Origin: Chrysophaeum taylorii
Lineage: Eukaryota; Sar; Pelagophyceae; Pelagomonadales; Pelagomonadaceae
Assembly (NCBI GenBank): GCA_029834535.1
Contig: JAQMWT010000094.1
Location: forward strand, 1 to 34,121
Length of the DNA stretch: 34,121 bases
Direction of reading: 5' to 3'
The translations under genes and the position numbers were made by a program. Below, piece after piece: positions 10,200 through 20,878 of the stretch (position 1 is its first letter; each line of letters begins with the position of its first letter). The notes beneath the pieces were generated by a model, which saw only the letters and a program-made list of their open reading frames with translations, was not told the DNA's origin and searched no databases.

Positions 10200-13100
10200 A
10201 TGGACAAGAAGAATAATCCAGGCTGCCACGCACTCGCAAGTTTAAGAAGCAAGTCTCCTATGGCACTCTTCCTTAGCATAGAGGAAGCGCTTCGATCTTT
10301 AACGATCGAATCAACTCGAAGTCGAGCTCTAACCGATGTGAGTGAAGCAGCAGATAAGGCTATGCTCAAAGTGCGAGGGCTACAACAGGAATATTCAGCT
10401 TATTTGCGCACACGTACGCAGAATGTTGATCAGTGGGTGCCTATTCACGCATATTGCAGTCAAGACTTACTGCGACCATTTTTACTTGCCTGTAACCACA
10501 TAGAAGCCAGTGCCAAAGTGCATATTCTATCACTGAATGCGATTCAACAACAAGTTGCCTTGGATGGCGTCAGTTTGTCAGATGCTCCGAATGTCATGCA
10601 TATACTCGCAATTCAATCTGGGAACCCCCACACTGAAGTTCAATTGAAAGTCTTACAGACACTCGTAATCATCACGTCATGGTGTTTGCTTGAGAGTCAT
10701 GTCATGAATGAAGATGTTGTTCTGCAGCCTCTGGCAGTGTCCATTCGGGCGCAGTCTGAACACTTAGAGAGCTGTGATTGGGGCTGTGGCACCTTTTTCA
10801 AATACTTGTAAAATAATAACACGTGTGGAGTGCGATTGCTGTTGTGTCATCAGACAATTTTTCTTTTTTTCTGACGTGATCCTACCAGGTGTAGGTGCAT
10901 GAGCATTTGCTTCCAGCTGTATCATTTTGCAAACGCTGTTGTTAAGAATGCGTCAGTTGCCACGACTCGTCAAGTCATCACCCATCTCTATGACAAATAC
11001 GTGTTGAGAGCTGGTGTCGGCGCGCTAAGCATGGAATGTTTGAACTATCCACCGGGGGAACGTGCTAAAATTCAACCTACGTCAGGTTACACTTGCGCGT
11101 ATGTGATTTTTCGTGACTTGTGCAGCCTCTGCCACGGTGCTCCGGCTGTTTGGCTGAAGCGTCAAGTTACCCCTGTCATTCTCGTGCTCGTGGTTGAACT
11201 GATTGAACTGATCCTGAAATTGCGGCCATCTGTACTTTGCTCGCTTCCAGATTTCACAAACCTGATCAAGGATAAGGTTGTCACTTGGCTACGCACAGTT
11301 CTCCGTCAGAAGACGCGGTGCGTTCAGCGTGAATTGTGATGTGTGTTGTAAACGTCTCACGCTCATCCCCAATGGATGATTGTCAGCTGAGCGCAAATTA
11401 CAAGGAGGAATTCCTTATTCTTGCTTGCGTCTGAATGCGCGTCCATGCTAGGTTTGGCGTTTTGTTTCGTGCTGCTAGACTTGCTGTTTGTCTAATCACC
11501 GAGTATGGTCGCAACTTAGCATATGAGCGCGTTGAATTGCTTCTAGAAATGCTCCAGATTATCTCCTTAAGTGATTGCAGCCAAGATTTGAGCGAGGACT
11601 CTAAGGTTCACGAGCTTGGCATGTCTCTGCTTCGGATGGTTAGTGGCGCGTGTCGAACTCGTGAAAGCTTCACTCACTTGCTGGAAACGTACCCCAGGGG
11701 GCACGGCGCTTGGGTGGTGGCGAGTGTCCTACGGTCTGTTGCACAGTATTGCACTCGAAGCGATATTAAGTTGAAAGTGCAGGCACTCAACATTAATGCA
11801 ACTTTATTATCTAATGGAACCCGGTCTCAGATGGAGTTCAGAAACATTGCTCAGGTTCCGCCGGAGGCTTTTGCTTCCAACTTGCAAGGTTCTTTTCTCT
11901 TGTACTTAGAATGTATCAAGGGGGTTGTTGACATACTGCATACATGTTGTAGCGAGGTCGGCTGTACTATCGAGCGAGGCTATGGAGGCAGACTGAAGAC
12001 CTGTGTGTTGATTCAAGACATGCAGACTATTGTGAGGATGTGCTATGATAGTCTCCTGGGGGTAATAATGCATGTTCTGCAGTATACTAGCAATTTCTCC
12101 TTGTTTTCAACGATATTCACGCTTTATGAGCACTTTGGTGTGGCGTGCAGTGAATTACAAGTGATAACCGCTCGCAATGCAGTACTTGCTTCAATCTCCA
12201 GATTTACGGTCCCAATCTTGCCAAAAGTATCGCCGTTAGGTCTGGATTATAATATTACTTTCAAATACCGGGCTTATACCGCTGTTTTACGCATTATAAG
12301 TCGCATTTCAGACCAACTAGGTTCAGCCTGGGACTACATCATACCGCAGTTGAACAACCTCGAAATAAGCACTAGGGCATTCCTGGGTGCAGATTTACAG
12401 ACTCCCCCCGACGTTACTAATTCCGAGTGGACAATTCCAGTCCAAACCTTTCGCCTAGCTGTGCAGAGATTTCTTATGCACACAAGGAGTTTGACTGTTG
12501 CGGCAGTAGTGCGTATTATCAAAGGATTCTCGAAGGTTGCATTGGCATTTCCTGTACTTGCTCAACCTGTGTACACAATTCCAGGCACTGTAGAAGCTCG
12601 GATGGGTGTCGTGCAGTTGGATCTCACGAAAAAGTGTACCAATGTCGACAGCGCTAACCCAAGACACGAGTTTGGGCCATCGATGTACGTTTTGGCAGCA
12701 ATGCGAAATATCGTGCTTGTGGCTAAATCCAATTCCCACCGACTGAAGCACTTCTGGGACTTACTTGTGAACGTTTTTGCTGCCTTGGTGAATAATTCAG
12801 AGCATGTGGTCCGAGCAAGAGCCTGTGATGCTGTGATCGAACTGATCAAGTATGCAGTGAAGCCTGCCTCACCTGCACATGCGTTCCAGGCTGATACGGA
12901 GCCTGATGTGTTTCGTGTGGATACTGCGATGCACCATGAGTTCGGGGTGCTGGACTTATTTGGTGGCGAACCTGATGATCCTGGTGTCTGTAAACTGCCG
13001 GCCGTGTTCTCCCAAGTGACTTTGCTTAAACCACTTGGAATCTTGATGCAGTGCGCTCGCGATGATGTCAGGCATCGCCTTTTGAGCGGCCTTCATGCTC

Positions 13101-15370
13101 TGCTGCAATCTTGTGGTCAGTTTCTGACAAGCGCTTGGTCAGTGGTCTTCGCAGTGCTACGCAATACGGCTGACTCTCTACCCCGGCAGTCGTTGGTTGA
13201 ATTAGGGGCGCGCAGCTCGAACGTTGATCTAGGGCCATTAATCATACCCTGTGGAGCTGCGGTTGTTGACAATACGCTTCTTAGCAATGCTTTCAAGTCG
13301 CTCCATTTAGTAGTAGATGATTTCTTGGAGTACATGCCGAGCGATTGCCTGAGAGCCTGTATAAAATGCATTGGTTCTTTTGGAGCACAAAACCATGACG
13401 TGAACATAAGTATTGCTGCTATAAGCATGACTTGGGCCATGGCCGACCATATTGCCGTGGTTAGTGACGCGAAAAGTGATCGTGCTCCTTACAACTCAAG
13501 GTCATCAAAGCATTGCGTTGTTCGTGAAGCTTGGTTATCTCTTTTTGCTGAGCTCAGCAGGTTGTTGTACGACACTCGTCCAGAAGTCCGGAACTGCACT
13601 CTAAATTCGATGTGTTCCTTGGTGGTCGGAAAAGGTGGATCGATGGACCTAGACCAGTGGCATGCGTGCTTCACTGAAGTGATTATCCCCTTTTGCATGT
13701 TTGTTCGGCAAGAAATAGCATCATTTTGTGCACAGTCGCGTTTGCCGGAACGTGCATTCGAAGGACTTGCAGAATCACACATCTTGATCTTACAAACTAT
13801 CAGCCGTGTACTTCGGATTCATTGCCGAATCGTCGGGGTAGCATGGTGGTTCCAGCATGTTTGGCAGCAGCTGCTTGCAGTCAGTTGTCAAGCTGTGTTG
13901 GTGAACACTTCGCAACGTGTGCGAAAGTATCACGGAAGGACAGTCCACAGCAGTCTGCTTTATATAGCGGCGTCAGCTGTTGAGCTTGTGTTTGTGATGC
14001 TCCGATTAGCATCTCTCACTGCTAACACGGGAGAAAGCGTGAACGTTAATGCCAGTATGAAGGTTGTTGATGGAATTTTGAGTCGTGGAGCAAGTCCTAC
14101 TGTAGCACATTCAGGCGACAGGCGTCAATCCTGTTGGCATGTAGAGCAATGTGGTACAAGGCGCCTGCAGCTTTGGCGCCAAACCTGGATGACTGTCGAA
14201 GCCATCGCATCGTTGCCTGTGGGAAGCTCTTATGAGCTGCGAACGAAAATGTTCAAGGAGCTCGTACAATTGGTACCTTCACGTAATGGGAGCGTGGAAT
14301 TTGCAGATCCTTGTGTACTTTCTTGCGTCTTGAACATCATCAAGCCACTAGTGTTTGAACCAAAGTCTTTGGCCGGCTCTGTTTTTGGCATATGTCGTTT
14401 GACTTCGCTTAGTGAACTGAAGTTGGTCCTTCAGCTCCTGCATCGTGTTAGCTCATGTGCCGCGCGTGTTTGCACTGAGGGCATCATCATGCATGTGCTG
14501 CATATAGTCAATTCTATTGCTTCTGCTTGCAAACCACTTCCTTTTGGGCGCGCCCAAAACATACATTTATCGTTGAGCGGTTTCACGGTTGCTACTTTAC
14601 TTATGGTTTTTGGCAATATACCACCTGACTTCAAGGTGAAGTGTGTCAGTCAAGAGGCGCTATCGTTCAGTTGCGAGCGTCACAACCGATCACTAATTGC
14701 GCAACATGCGCTGAGCGATACCCTCCTCAACTCCGCAGAACGCGCTACCTTACAGGGATATGTGTGCTCAAGTATTTTTTACGATCAGTCACTTGTCCGT
14801 GCAATCACGGGGTCGAGGTGTGTGAGTACAGCTCCGATGAATTATTTGGACCAAGCCATATGCGAGCTGGCTGCTATCCTTTTCCCACAAGCACCTGTAT
14901 TCACAAACATACTGGTACGATCAGTCGAATATTACGAAGTTGTGGTTTTAATGAAGTATCAGCTTGTGCGCAGTATTGCTGTTGAAGCAACCAGGTCAAA
15001 CAAAGCGCACGTTAGTGTCGTTGCGCACTGTTCTCTTAACGAGCAAGCTCTTGCTTCAGTTATTATCACCTGCGTGCAATTATCAGCCTCTATGAACGAA
15101 ACTTTGACAAGTGAGGTGCTCGGCACGCAGACAACTCTCCGCTCTGAGGTTGACGCTGCTTGTGAGAGCGCGCATTGGCTAGCGTGGACTCACCAAAATG
15201 CAACCAAGCACCTGCTCAAGTCTGAAATCCTTCCAAGGATGACTAACTGCTATGGCACACCTGTGCATGCTTCTAGATGGCGTAGAGACATGCTGGAATG
15301 TGTTCTGGAAGCAGTCGCCGATGCTACTTCACCGATGGCACAGAACATGGCAGGCTTGCTGACGTTCTAG
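10200..15370 (+). CDS. MON2: MON2 homologue (Sec7-related trafficking protein), three exons
   Basis: Exons 10200-10807, 10889-11317 and 11452-15370 join in frame to 1651 codons; animal MON2 is about 1700. The N-terminus (LFLSIEEALRSL, AADKAMLKVRGL) matches the DCB region of MON2/BIG/GBF proteins. In exon 2, VATTRQVITHLYDKYV and CAYVIFRDLCSLC match the HUS region. Exon 3 carries long alpha-helical repeat sequence, with EFGVLDLFGG and REAWLSLFAELSRLLYDTRP as MON2-specific blocks. There is no Sec7 catalytic domain, as expected for MON2. The family acts as a scaffold at Golgi and endosomes with DOP1 and a Neo1/ATP9-type flippase. The first ATG in the conserved frame is taken as start. No stop or frameshift is seen, in contrast to its neighbours. 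Confidence 0.93.
10808..10888 (+). other. MON2: MON2 intron 1 (81 bases)
   Basis: GTAAAA donor and CTACCAG acceptor, with a T-rich tract (TTTTTCTTTTTTT) followed by CTGAC as a likely branch site. Splicing removes the TAA at 10809-10811 and joins the codon TT|G in frame. A weaker donor at 10739 would also keep the frame and would shorten a non-conserved stretch. Confidence 0.75.
11318..11451 (+). other. MON2: MON2 intron 2 (134 bases)
   Basis: GTGCGT donor and GCTAG acceptor. Removal bypasses the TGA at 11337-11339 and joins the split codon CG|G in frame, linking the HUS-like exon 2 with the FGVLFRAARLAV block of exon 3, which matches the continuing MON2 alignment. Confidence 0.75.
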
Positions 15371-16261
15371 ATTCGAGGCGGAGTCTACGCTTTTGACTTA
15401 TTGCGATTGTCGCTGGCGGACGCACTCACTAGTCTTTCATGGTGGAATGTATTCGGGACAGGAAGTCGCGTCAATTTGTCTTCTGTGTGGTTAATGAAAG
15501 CTGCTCACTTTTCACGTTTCGTGGCGTTACTTGGTGCTCTCCCGAAGTTCCAAGACAACAGCGAGCGACTAGCTGCGTCTGGTTTGTGCTCTTAATCACG
15601 TTCGAGCAGTACCCAGCGTTTCGAATAAGATTTGCAGGGCAATCTCGAAACAAACGATGAATTTGATGTGCGTTTGGAAATTGCACTTGTTATTTTGTTA
15701 ATTGTCGTTTGTACTCCGTCGTGAGCGTGTTTTGTAATGCTTGTTTGGCGAACTGGCCTGCAACTGGTTGCTCTCTCCCCAACACCAGATATTGCGAGGT
15801 CTCCGGCTCATCTACGCATCGCCCCAGCTTCGTGTGCGCCTGCCCCTCTGTCCCGACTAATAAAATGGGTTTACACACCACCTCTGCCTCAGGTTGACAA
15901 TGTCGATGGCATTATGGAAAGAGTTTGCCCACGTGGCGCGTCACAGTTTAAGTTTGCTTCGAAGCCGGCTGAAATGTGCACATTTTCTCAGACATCATAC
16001 TGGGCCAGAGGTGTTTATCCTAGCACCCGGACTGTTGGGGTCCGCTCGCCATGGGGATTGCACCTGCCTCAGCGACGGAGCGCCATCTTGACAGAATTTG
16101 CCGGGCATGTAATCATGCGTGGGATTAGGATAGAAGGGTGTGCTCGACTTTCGGGCCGTCGTGGCTCGAGCTACGTAAGATAAACGGCGGCTACAGTGTA
16201 GAGGGGTTGGCCGCCTGAAAAGGGGGATATCAGCAGTGGCACTAAATGTCGGTACACTTGC
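15371..16261. other. MON2 downstream region, no recognised gene
   Basis: The region contains the MON2 3' end and open stretches of 64 codons (15401-15595) and 148 codons (15737-16183, plus strand). The longer one reads through Pro/Arg-rich sequence and resembles no family known to me. No clear polyadenylation signal was seen other than AATAAAA at 15859-15865. I do not call a gene here. Confidence 0.4.
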
Positions 16262-16711
16262 AGAGTATTCCGCAAGGCAGTGGCATTAAGTCACTGAAGG
16301 ACTATCCCGTCTCACCGTGTGAGTCTGGCAGGGTAGGTTCAAGGTTCGGTCCCCCTAGCCTCAGCGCACGACAGCCGATACATAGAAACACACCTAGGTT
16401 AACATGTGATTGCAGAGAAATCCGCTAACTCCTACCCTTATTCCGTCCGTTGAGAGCGCGATCTTTTCCTTACCCTTCTTCTCCCCTTTCACACAATCTA
16501 TTAGTCCTCGGAATTGCGCTCAAGTTCATCATGGATTAGCGCGCCCCGTAGGTATGCAGGATCACATGTAAACCTAGGTGTTCTTCTATGTATCGTCTGT
16601 CGTGTGCTGAGGCTAACCTTGTTCCCTGAAATCTGCCCTGCCAGACTCACACGGTGAGACGGGATGGTCCTTCAGTGACTTTATACCACTGCCTTGCGGA
16701 ATACTCTGCAG
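16262..16711. repeat. Long inverted repeat, about 150-base arms and 147-base loop
   Basis: The left arm (about 16262-16411) is the reverse complement of the right arm (about 16559-16711) with scattered mismatches. For example CCGTCTCACCGTGTGAGTCT pairs with AGACTCACACGGTGAGACGG, and CAGAGTATTCCGCAAGGCAG pairs with CTGCCTTGCGGAATACTCTG. The right arm is part of the 5' region of element B. B2 has the right-arm sequence but not the left arm, so the left arm is an added inverted piece. Confidence 0.88.
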
Positions 16712-17697
16712 GTTATGGGCCCAGCGGGGTCCTGAGGGATCATGTGTTGCATGCACGTACCATATTGGGTTTTGGACCGTTACCGCGCCGGTCTAGCCTC
16801 GCCATGCAACACAATTTGTTTGTATACGCTTTAACATGGGTTGTACAAAGCTACACCGCACACGTTAAGACTGCGCACCCCCTGTGTGCTTGTTTATAGT
16901 CATCGTATTGTCGTGAAAGTGTTGGTGTGTGTGTAGTCAGGCTAACCTGTACTGATTGCACGCGCGCTATGGAATATTTTGGGTATGTCCACCACTCCAC
17001 ACTTCACGATAGTACACTTAGCCGCTCGCTGAGCACCACCCTACCAACAACTGCCTGTCAGTGCATAGCCTTTCACACTGGCAGGAACCACAGTTTGTAC
17101 AGTTGCCATATAGGCACCTTCCATTGTCTACCTGATGAGTGTACATAGACACCGCTAGACAGACCCCCTTGGAATGTCTAGCTGTAGTCAACTGCTCTGA
17201 CTGAACCCATAGGTTCACGTCACCGTTCTCATGGCAGAACGAGCAGCAAGAGCCGCGCCCAAGGCAGTCACTGGCGCGGATATCCTCAAGCTCGAATCCC
17301 CTGTTGTTGAGTTTCTCAACGAAGGAAATCGGTTTCAGCTTCAAAGCCGGAAAGTCTCACTCCAAGTGAGACAGATCACGCAACTACTGCGCTTTCACCA
17401 CGCAGGAGCCCTCTTCGAATTCGATTCGTACGAGGCTTATACCAGGTCCTGCCCTGACTATGAAGTCATGCGCAATCGGATCTTGGACCAGGCTTTCCTG
17501 GATTGGCAACGCGCCAGAGTGGGAGAACTCAACCTCGAGTCTGTTGAAGATTTGCCTCCTGAATATCAGAGCTGGCACTTCACAGCTGAGGCGTTCCCAC
17601 ACTTACCAGACCTCGAAGTTGCACAGTTGGCCACTGTCTGCTACAATAATGAGGTCAGGGCTCTTCGGCCCGCGATTAACAGTCGATCTAGAGATGC
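16410..17697 (+). mobile_element. Element B1: 5' LTR/leader and start of gag
   Basis: From TTGCAGAGAAATC at 16410 the sequence is alignable to 27875 onward (element B2): shared blocks include TCTGCAGGTTATGGGCCCAG, TTACCGCGCCGGT, TGGAATATTTTGGGTA and GTGTACATAGACACCG. It runs through about 820 bases of non-coding LTR/leader into gag at 17231. It is cut at 17697 by the LTR of element C. The exact LTR/leader border is not resolved because no 3' LTR is in the window. Confidence 0.8.
17231..17697 (+). pseudogene. Gag N-terminus of element B1, truncated by insertion
   Basis: The ATG at 17231 opens a protein that is about 70 percent identical by eye to the gag start of B2 (28711). Shared blocks include MAE.AARAAPKA, PVVEFLN.GNRFQLQ, DSYEAYTRSC and FPHLPD.EVAQLATV. 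About 156 codons are kept until the insertion of LTR C; the open frame runs by chance to 17746 inside that LTR. Unlike B2, this copy has no frameshift in the shared part, so it shows the original frame of the B gag. It has no zinc knuckle in the retained part. Confidence 0.75.
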
Positions 17698-17886
17698 CAG
17701 AGATAGAAAATTCCATTTAGGGTTAGGACCCCCCCTCCCCCCTTAGTCTCACACTCACATCTAAACACCCAAAATCGCTGTGTCGAACACCGCGCTGCTC
17801 TTTGTGTCGTTAGAGGCAGGGCGCCAGGGCGGCACTACCACTGCCATCATTCTCTACCAGGAGCACAGTGGATTTTTCTGTCTCTA
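17698..17886 (+). repeat. 5' LTR of element C
   Basis: About 189 bases bounded by AGAGATAGAAAAT and TCTCTA, the same ends as the LTRs of elements A' and A, with a diverged middle. As in A it is followed by GGT(T)AT.GG.CCAGTCCCG, a likely primer-binding region. Its insertion cut the B1 gag. Confidence 0.7.
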
Positions 17887-18838
17887 GGTTATGGACCCAG
17901 TCCCGTACTAGTAGAGAAACGTCCTCCGAAAGACATCGATCTCGATCGACGTCTCGGACAAAGACTCAGGATTTCCAGGTAAGAGCAATCTCCTGAAGTT
18001 CCTGAAAGTTCTAAGACCGTAGTCAAGTCTCATCGCTTGCTACTGGTGAACAAGTGTGAAAGTGTGAAAGGCAAACAACAACGCGCAAAACGCAACCCCG
18101 ACAACGATGGCGACTCACGACCCACAAGTCCCGAGTCTGGAAGTAGCAGCGCAATTCGCTACACAACAAGCTCTCTGGCAAATCACCAACGCTGATTTGC
18201 AAAAGCTCGAAGCTGCTAACGCTCATCTCAGAGCCAAAAGCGCTGCCATACTTGCTGCGCTCGCCGCAAACATCGCTGCCACCGCAAGCATCGCAGCTCG
18301 AAACGAGCAGCTCGATCAAGACGTGCAACTCGATCAAGACGAGCAACTTGAACAAGCTCCTCCACCAGATGTTCTTACGGCAACCCCCCTCAAGCTAACT
18401 TCTCACGAAGTCGCGACCCAAGACCCGATCATCTCGATGGTCACCCCCCCTCCTACTGTTCAAAATGTTCTCGAACACGAACAGAACCTACCTCCTGCCG
18501 ACAACCCCACCGGATGTCGAACACCCCATGGCAAAGTCTCAGACCCCACTGCCTTCCCTCCGGACCCAGGCATCGCCAAGGTTACTCCACAACCTGGCAC
18601 ACCCCACATTCACGAGGACACTCCACCTTATTCGAATATCGCACCAGCGATGTTAAACACTCCACCACCACCGCCACTCAACAATAATCTCTTCACTCCA
18701 CCAACCCCACCAGAGCCTCCACCACCTTCACTTGAGACTAACTCCCCACTATCGGCGACTCCCACTTCACCATCCATTCAAGTTCCCCAACATCCTCGTC
18801 AACCCCTTCGCCGCAACACTCATTTCCTTCCTGATGAT

Positions 18839-19154
18839 CATGCCACCTACGGCCATGACGGCCCCGGCACTGCCATCCCTGACCAAGCCCCCACCGCGGC
18901 TAAAGCTCCTGCCGCCCCACCGTCGGACCCTACTGTCTATATCCATCATCTTCCGCAAGTCACTCTCCTCAAGACTTTCATCTCCACCCACAAGACCATG
19001 CCACCTACGGCCACGACGGCCCCGGCACTTCCAATCCTACTCCAGCTCCTTCCGCGGCTCAAGCTCCTGTCGCCCAACCATCGGACCATCCTGACCGACC
19101 TTCATCACCTTTCGAAAGTTGCTGTCTCCCTGATTTTCATCTCCACCCGCGTGA
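18839..19154. repeat. 158-base tandem duplication in gag C
   Basis: Two copies start with CATGCCACCTACGGCCA (18839 and 18997) and share GACGGCCCCGGCACT, then CTTCCGC.G...AAGCTCCTG and later CATCATC-type blocks with moderate divergence. The period of 158 is not divisible by three, so the second copy is read in another frame. Confidence 0.7.
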
Positions 19155-19227
19155 CTACGCATACCATAGTCACGCATACCACGACTACGACCATTCGTGA
19201 CTACGCATACCACGACTACGACCATTC
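19150..19227. repeat. Short tandem repeats, periods 46 and 31 bases
   Basis: CGTGACTACGCATACCA occurs at 19150 and 19196. The inner unit ACGCATACCACGACTACGAC occurs at 19172 and 19203. Confidence 0.8.
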
Positions 19228-19510
19228 CCCCGTCTCCGCCCAAGCAACACTCCACCTCCTTTCTCGAAGTTCCAATGCACCTCCGTCTGCGCTCCAACGC
19301 GAGTTGGCCACCACTCAGACTGCATTCCACTCCCAAACCGCTGACTTGGCCGCAACCACGGCCACGCTCATTCGCAAGGACGATTTGTCCTCCACAGCCG
19401 CCAAACTCACCATAACCGACGCCGCCCTAGCTTTCGCGACCGCCCAGCTCGCCATCCAAGCCGACGAATTTGTCTACACCCGCGCGGAACTCCATCTCAC
19501 CCACACCCAG

Positions 19511-19707
19511 TAGAGAACAGTAATCACAACTGTGTTGCCCTTCAGCAGAGCGTGAGAACAGTGGTAGTCTGTCCTCGAATCTGTCTCCTAAACGAGGACA
19601 GCCGGTGTGAATAACACAGCGTTTTCTTAAATCAAAAGGTGGCAAAGTTAAGGGAACTAACCCTAGAATAGGGGGTACTAACCCTAATTCGGATTTTCTA
19701 TCTCTAC
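19511..19707 (-). repeat. 3' LTR of element A' (minus strand)
   Basis: It is the reverse complement of the LTR at 22092-22292, with about ten substitutions and a 4-base indel by eye. Ends are TAGAGA...TCTCTA, a 6-base inverted terminal repeat, in place of the common TG...CA. RNase H lies directly upstream in its own direction, so this is a 3' LTR. Confidence 0.88.
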
Positions 19708-19748
19708 GCCCTCACAGATTGAACTCGGTGAGCGAAATCTGGATCAAA

Positions 19749-20878
19749 CTAAGCAGGAAGCGTCTTACCATCGACAAGAATGTAGAGAGTGTTCTGGACA
19801 GAGTCGTGCGGTGGAAGAGTACCTGAAAGAGTAGCTTGATGAGATGGCGGTGAGGAGGAGGCGGAGTGAACACCGTAGGAGTTTTTGAACTTGTGAAATA
19901 ACTTGCGTGGTAGGAGCTTTGAAAAATGATCAGCGACCTGGTAGTGTGTAGGACACCAGAGAGGTCTAATGATCGAAGTAGCTTGGTAGTCACGAATGCG
20001 AAATTCTCGGAAATTGATATGACGAGAAGGAGCACTGACTTTAGGGTGATTAGCGACATGTAATGCGCTAGCGTTATCAATAAGCAGGAATAGCGTAAGC
20101 TTGATCACACGAAAACAGATAAGGGTGAGAGGAGAAAAGCTTGTAAAACCTGTGACATTCATTGACGGCTGCGCTGGCGGCGATGAGTTCAGCTTCCGTG
20201 GTGCTTTTGGCAGTAAGAGTTTGTCGTTTGCTAGACCAAAATACGAGATTGCCAAAGACGAAGACACATGCACCATAATTGGATCGCAAGCGAGGGTCAG
20301 AACGATCAGCAAAACTTGCATCAGTAAAACAAATAATGGGTGAACGAAGGTGATGCAGTTCAGGATAGCGGTTGATCAGATGCTGAATAAAGGGGGTAAT
20401 AGAGGGGCTGTCGGATGAATAGTCGAGTGAATCATTCGGAGTGCCCTTTAAGTAGCGAAGTAAAACATATAAGTGCAGAAGGTGGGTCTGATCGGGGTTG
20501 TGCATGCCCTTGCAGCATTTGTTGCACAAAGTGGTGATATCAGGCCGACATGTGACAGACAAGTAAATGCTAGTGCCACAATAGTGAGGAAAATTTTGAC
20601 GTAATACGTCTAAAGTAGGAGCCAAGTCTGAGAGAAGTTTAGCAGAAGGTTTTTGAATGAGGATGTCCGAGTAGGGGACGTCCAGACTATGTAGGTTGAG
20701 CTTATGCTCAGCAAGCATCTTGGTGATCTTCGCTGCTACATTCATAGTGAGATGACCAGCGGAGACATTGTAGTGAACATCGATGCCAAGAAAGGATCTG
20801 ATGTTGTCATGCCACGTGCCTTTGCCGCATTCCTTCTCCAGAGCAGTGCGAAGAGATATAATTTTGGCAGTGTTGGTA
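19749..20878 (-). pseudogene. Ty1/copia RT C-terminus and RNase H
   Basis: On the minus strand the segment starts in the RT connection (SFLGIDVHYNVSAGHLTMNV, the copia FLGi.i...g.l.l block). It continues through the RT thumb region into a copia RNase H: CFTDASFADRSD with the first Asp, VFWSSKRQTLTAKSTTEAEL with the catalytic Glu, then after a frameshift near 20090 LIDNASALHVAN with the next Asp and YQVADHFSKLLPRKLF, the copia q.AD.lTK.L block. A stop at 19749 is followed by 40 bases and the 3' LTR. The RT catalytic YVDD part is lost at the inversion join. This segment shows that family A is Ty1/copia-type. Confidence 0.92.

Larger units (their letters stand above)
17698..19510 (+). mobile_element. 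Element C: copia-like 5' LTR plus gag, truncated
   Basis: It comprises the LTR, a 220-base leader and a long gag-like frame, and ends at 19510 where the inverted LTR of A' begins. LTR ends and leader start link it to family A, but the gag N-terminus differs from that of A. No pol is present. Confidence 0.65.
18107..19510 (+). pseudogene. Gag-like protein of element C, Pro/Thr-rich with internal repeats
   Basis: The ATG at 18107 opens a 468-codon frame. It starts with an Ala/Leu/Gln-rich probable coiled coil (residues 10-85, with the repeat QLDQDVQLDQDEQLEQ), followed by about 200 residues rich in Pro and Thr. After a 158-base tandem duplication the composition changes, because the unit is not a multiple of three. 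An Ala/Thr-rich helix-like stretch follows, and the stop TAG is supplied by the inserted LTR at 19511. I recognise no enzymatic motif. Position after the LTR and leader makes gag the best reading; a chance open frame over part of its length is possible. Confidence 0.5.

Noticed and set aside
10899..11339. Separate small genes at 10200-10811, 10899-11339 and 11435-15370
   Set aside because: GT-AG junctions join them in frame and the joined product follows the MON2 order, so they are exons of one gene.
15737..16183. A 148-codon open stretch downstream of MON2
   Set aside because: No family resemblance, Pro/Arg-rich as expected from composition, overlapping alternatives in other frames; described only as part of the gap.
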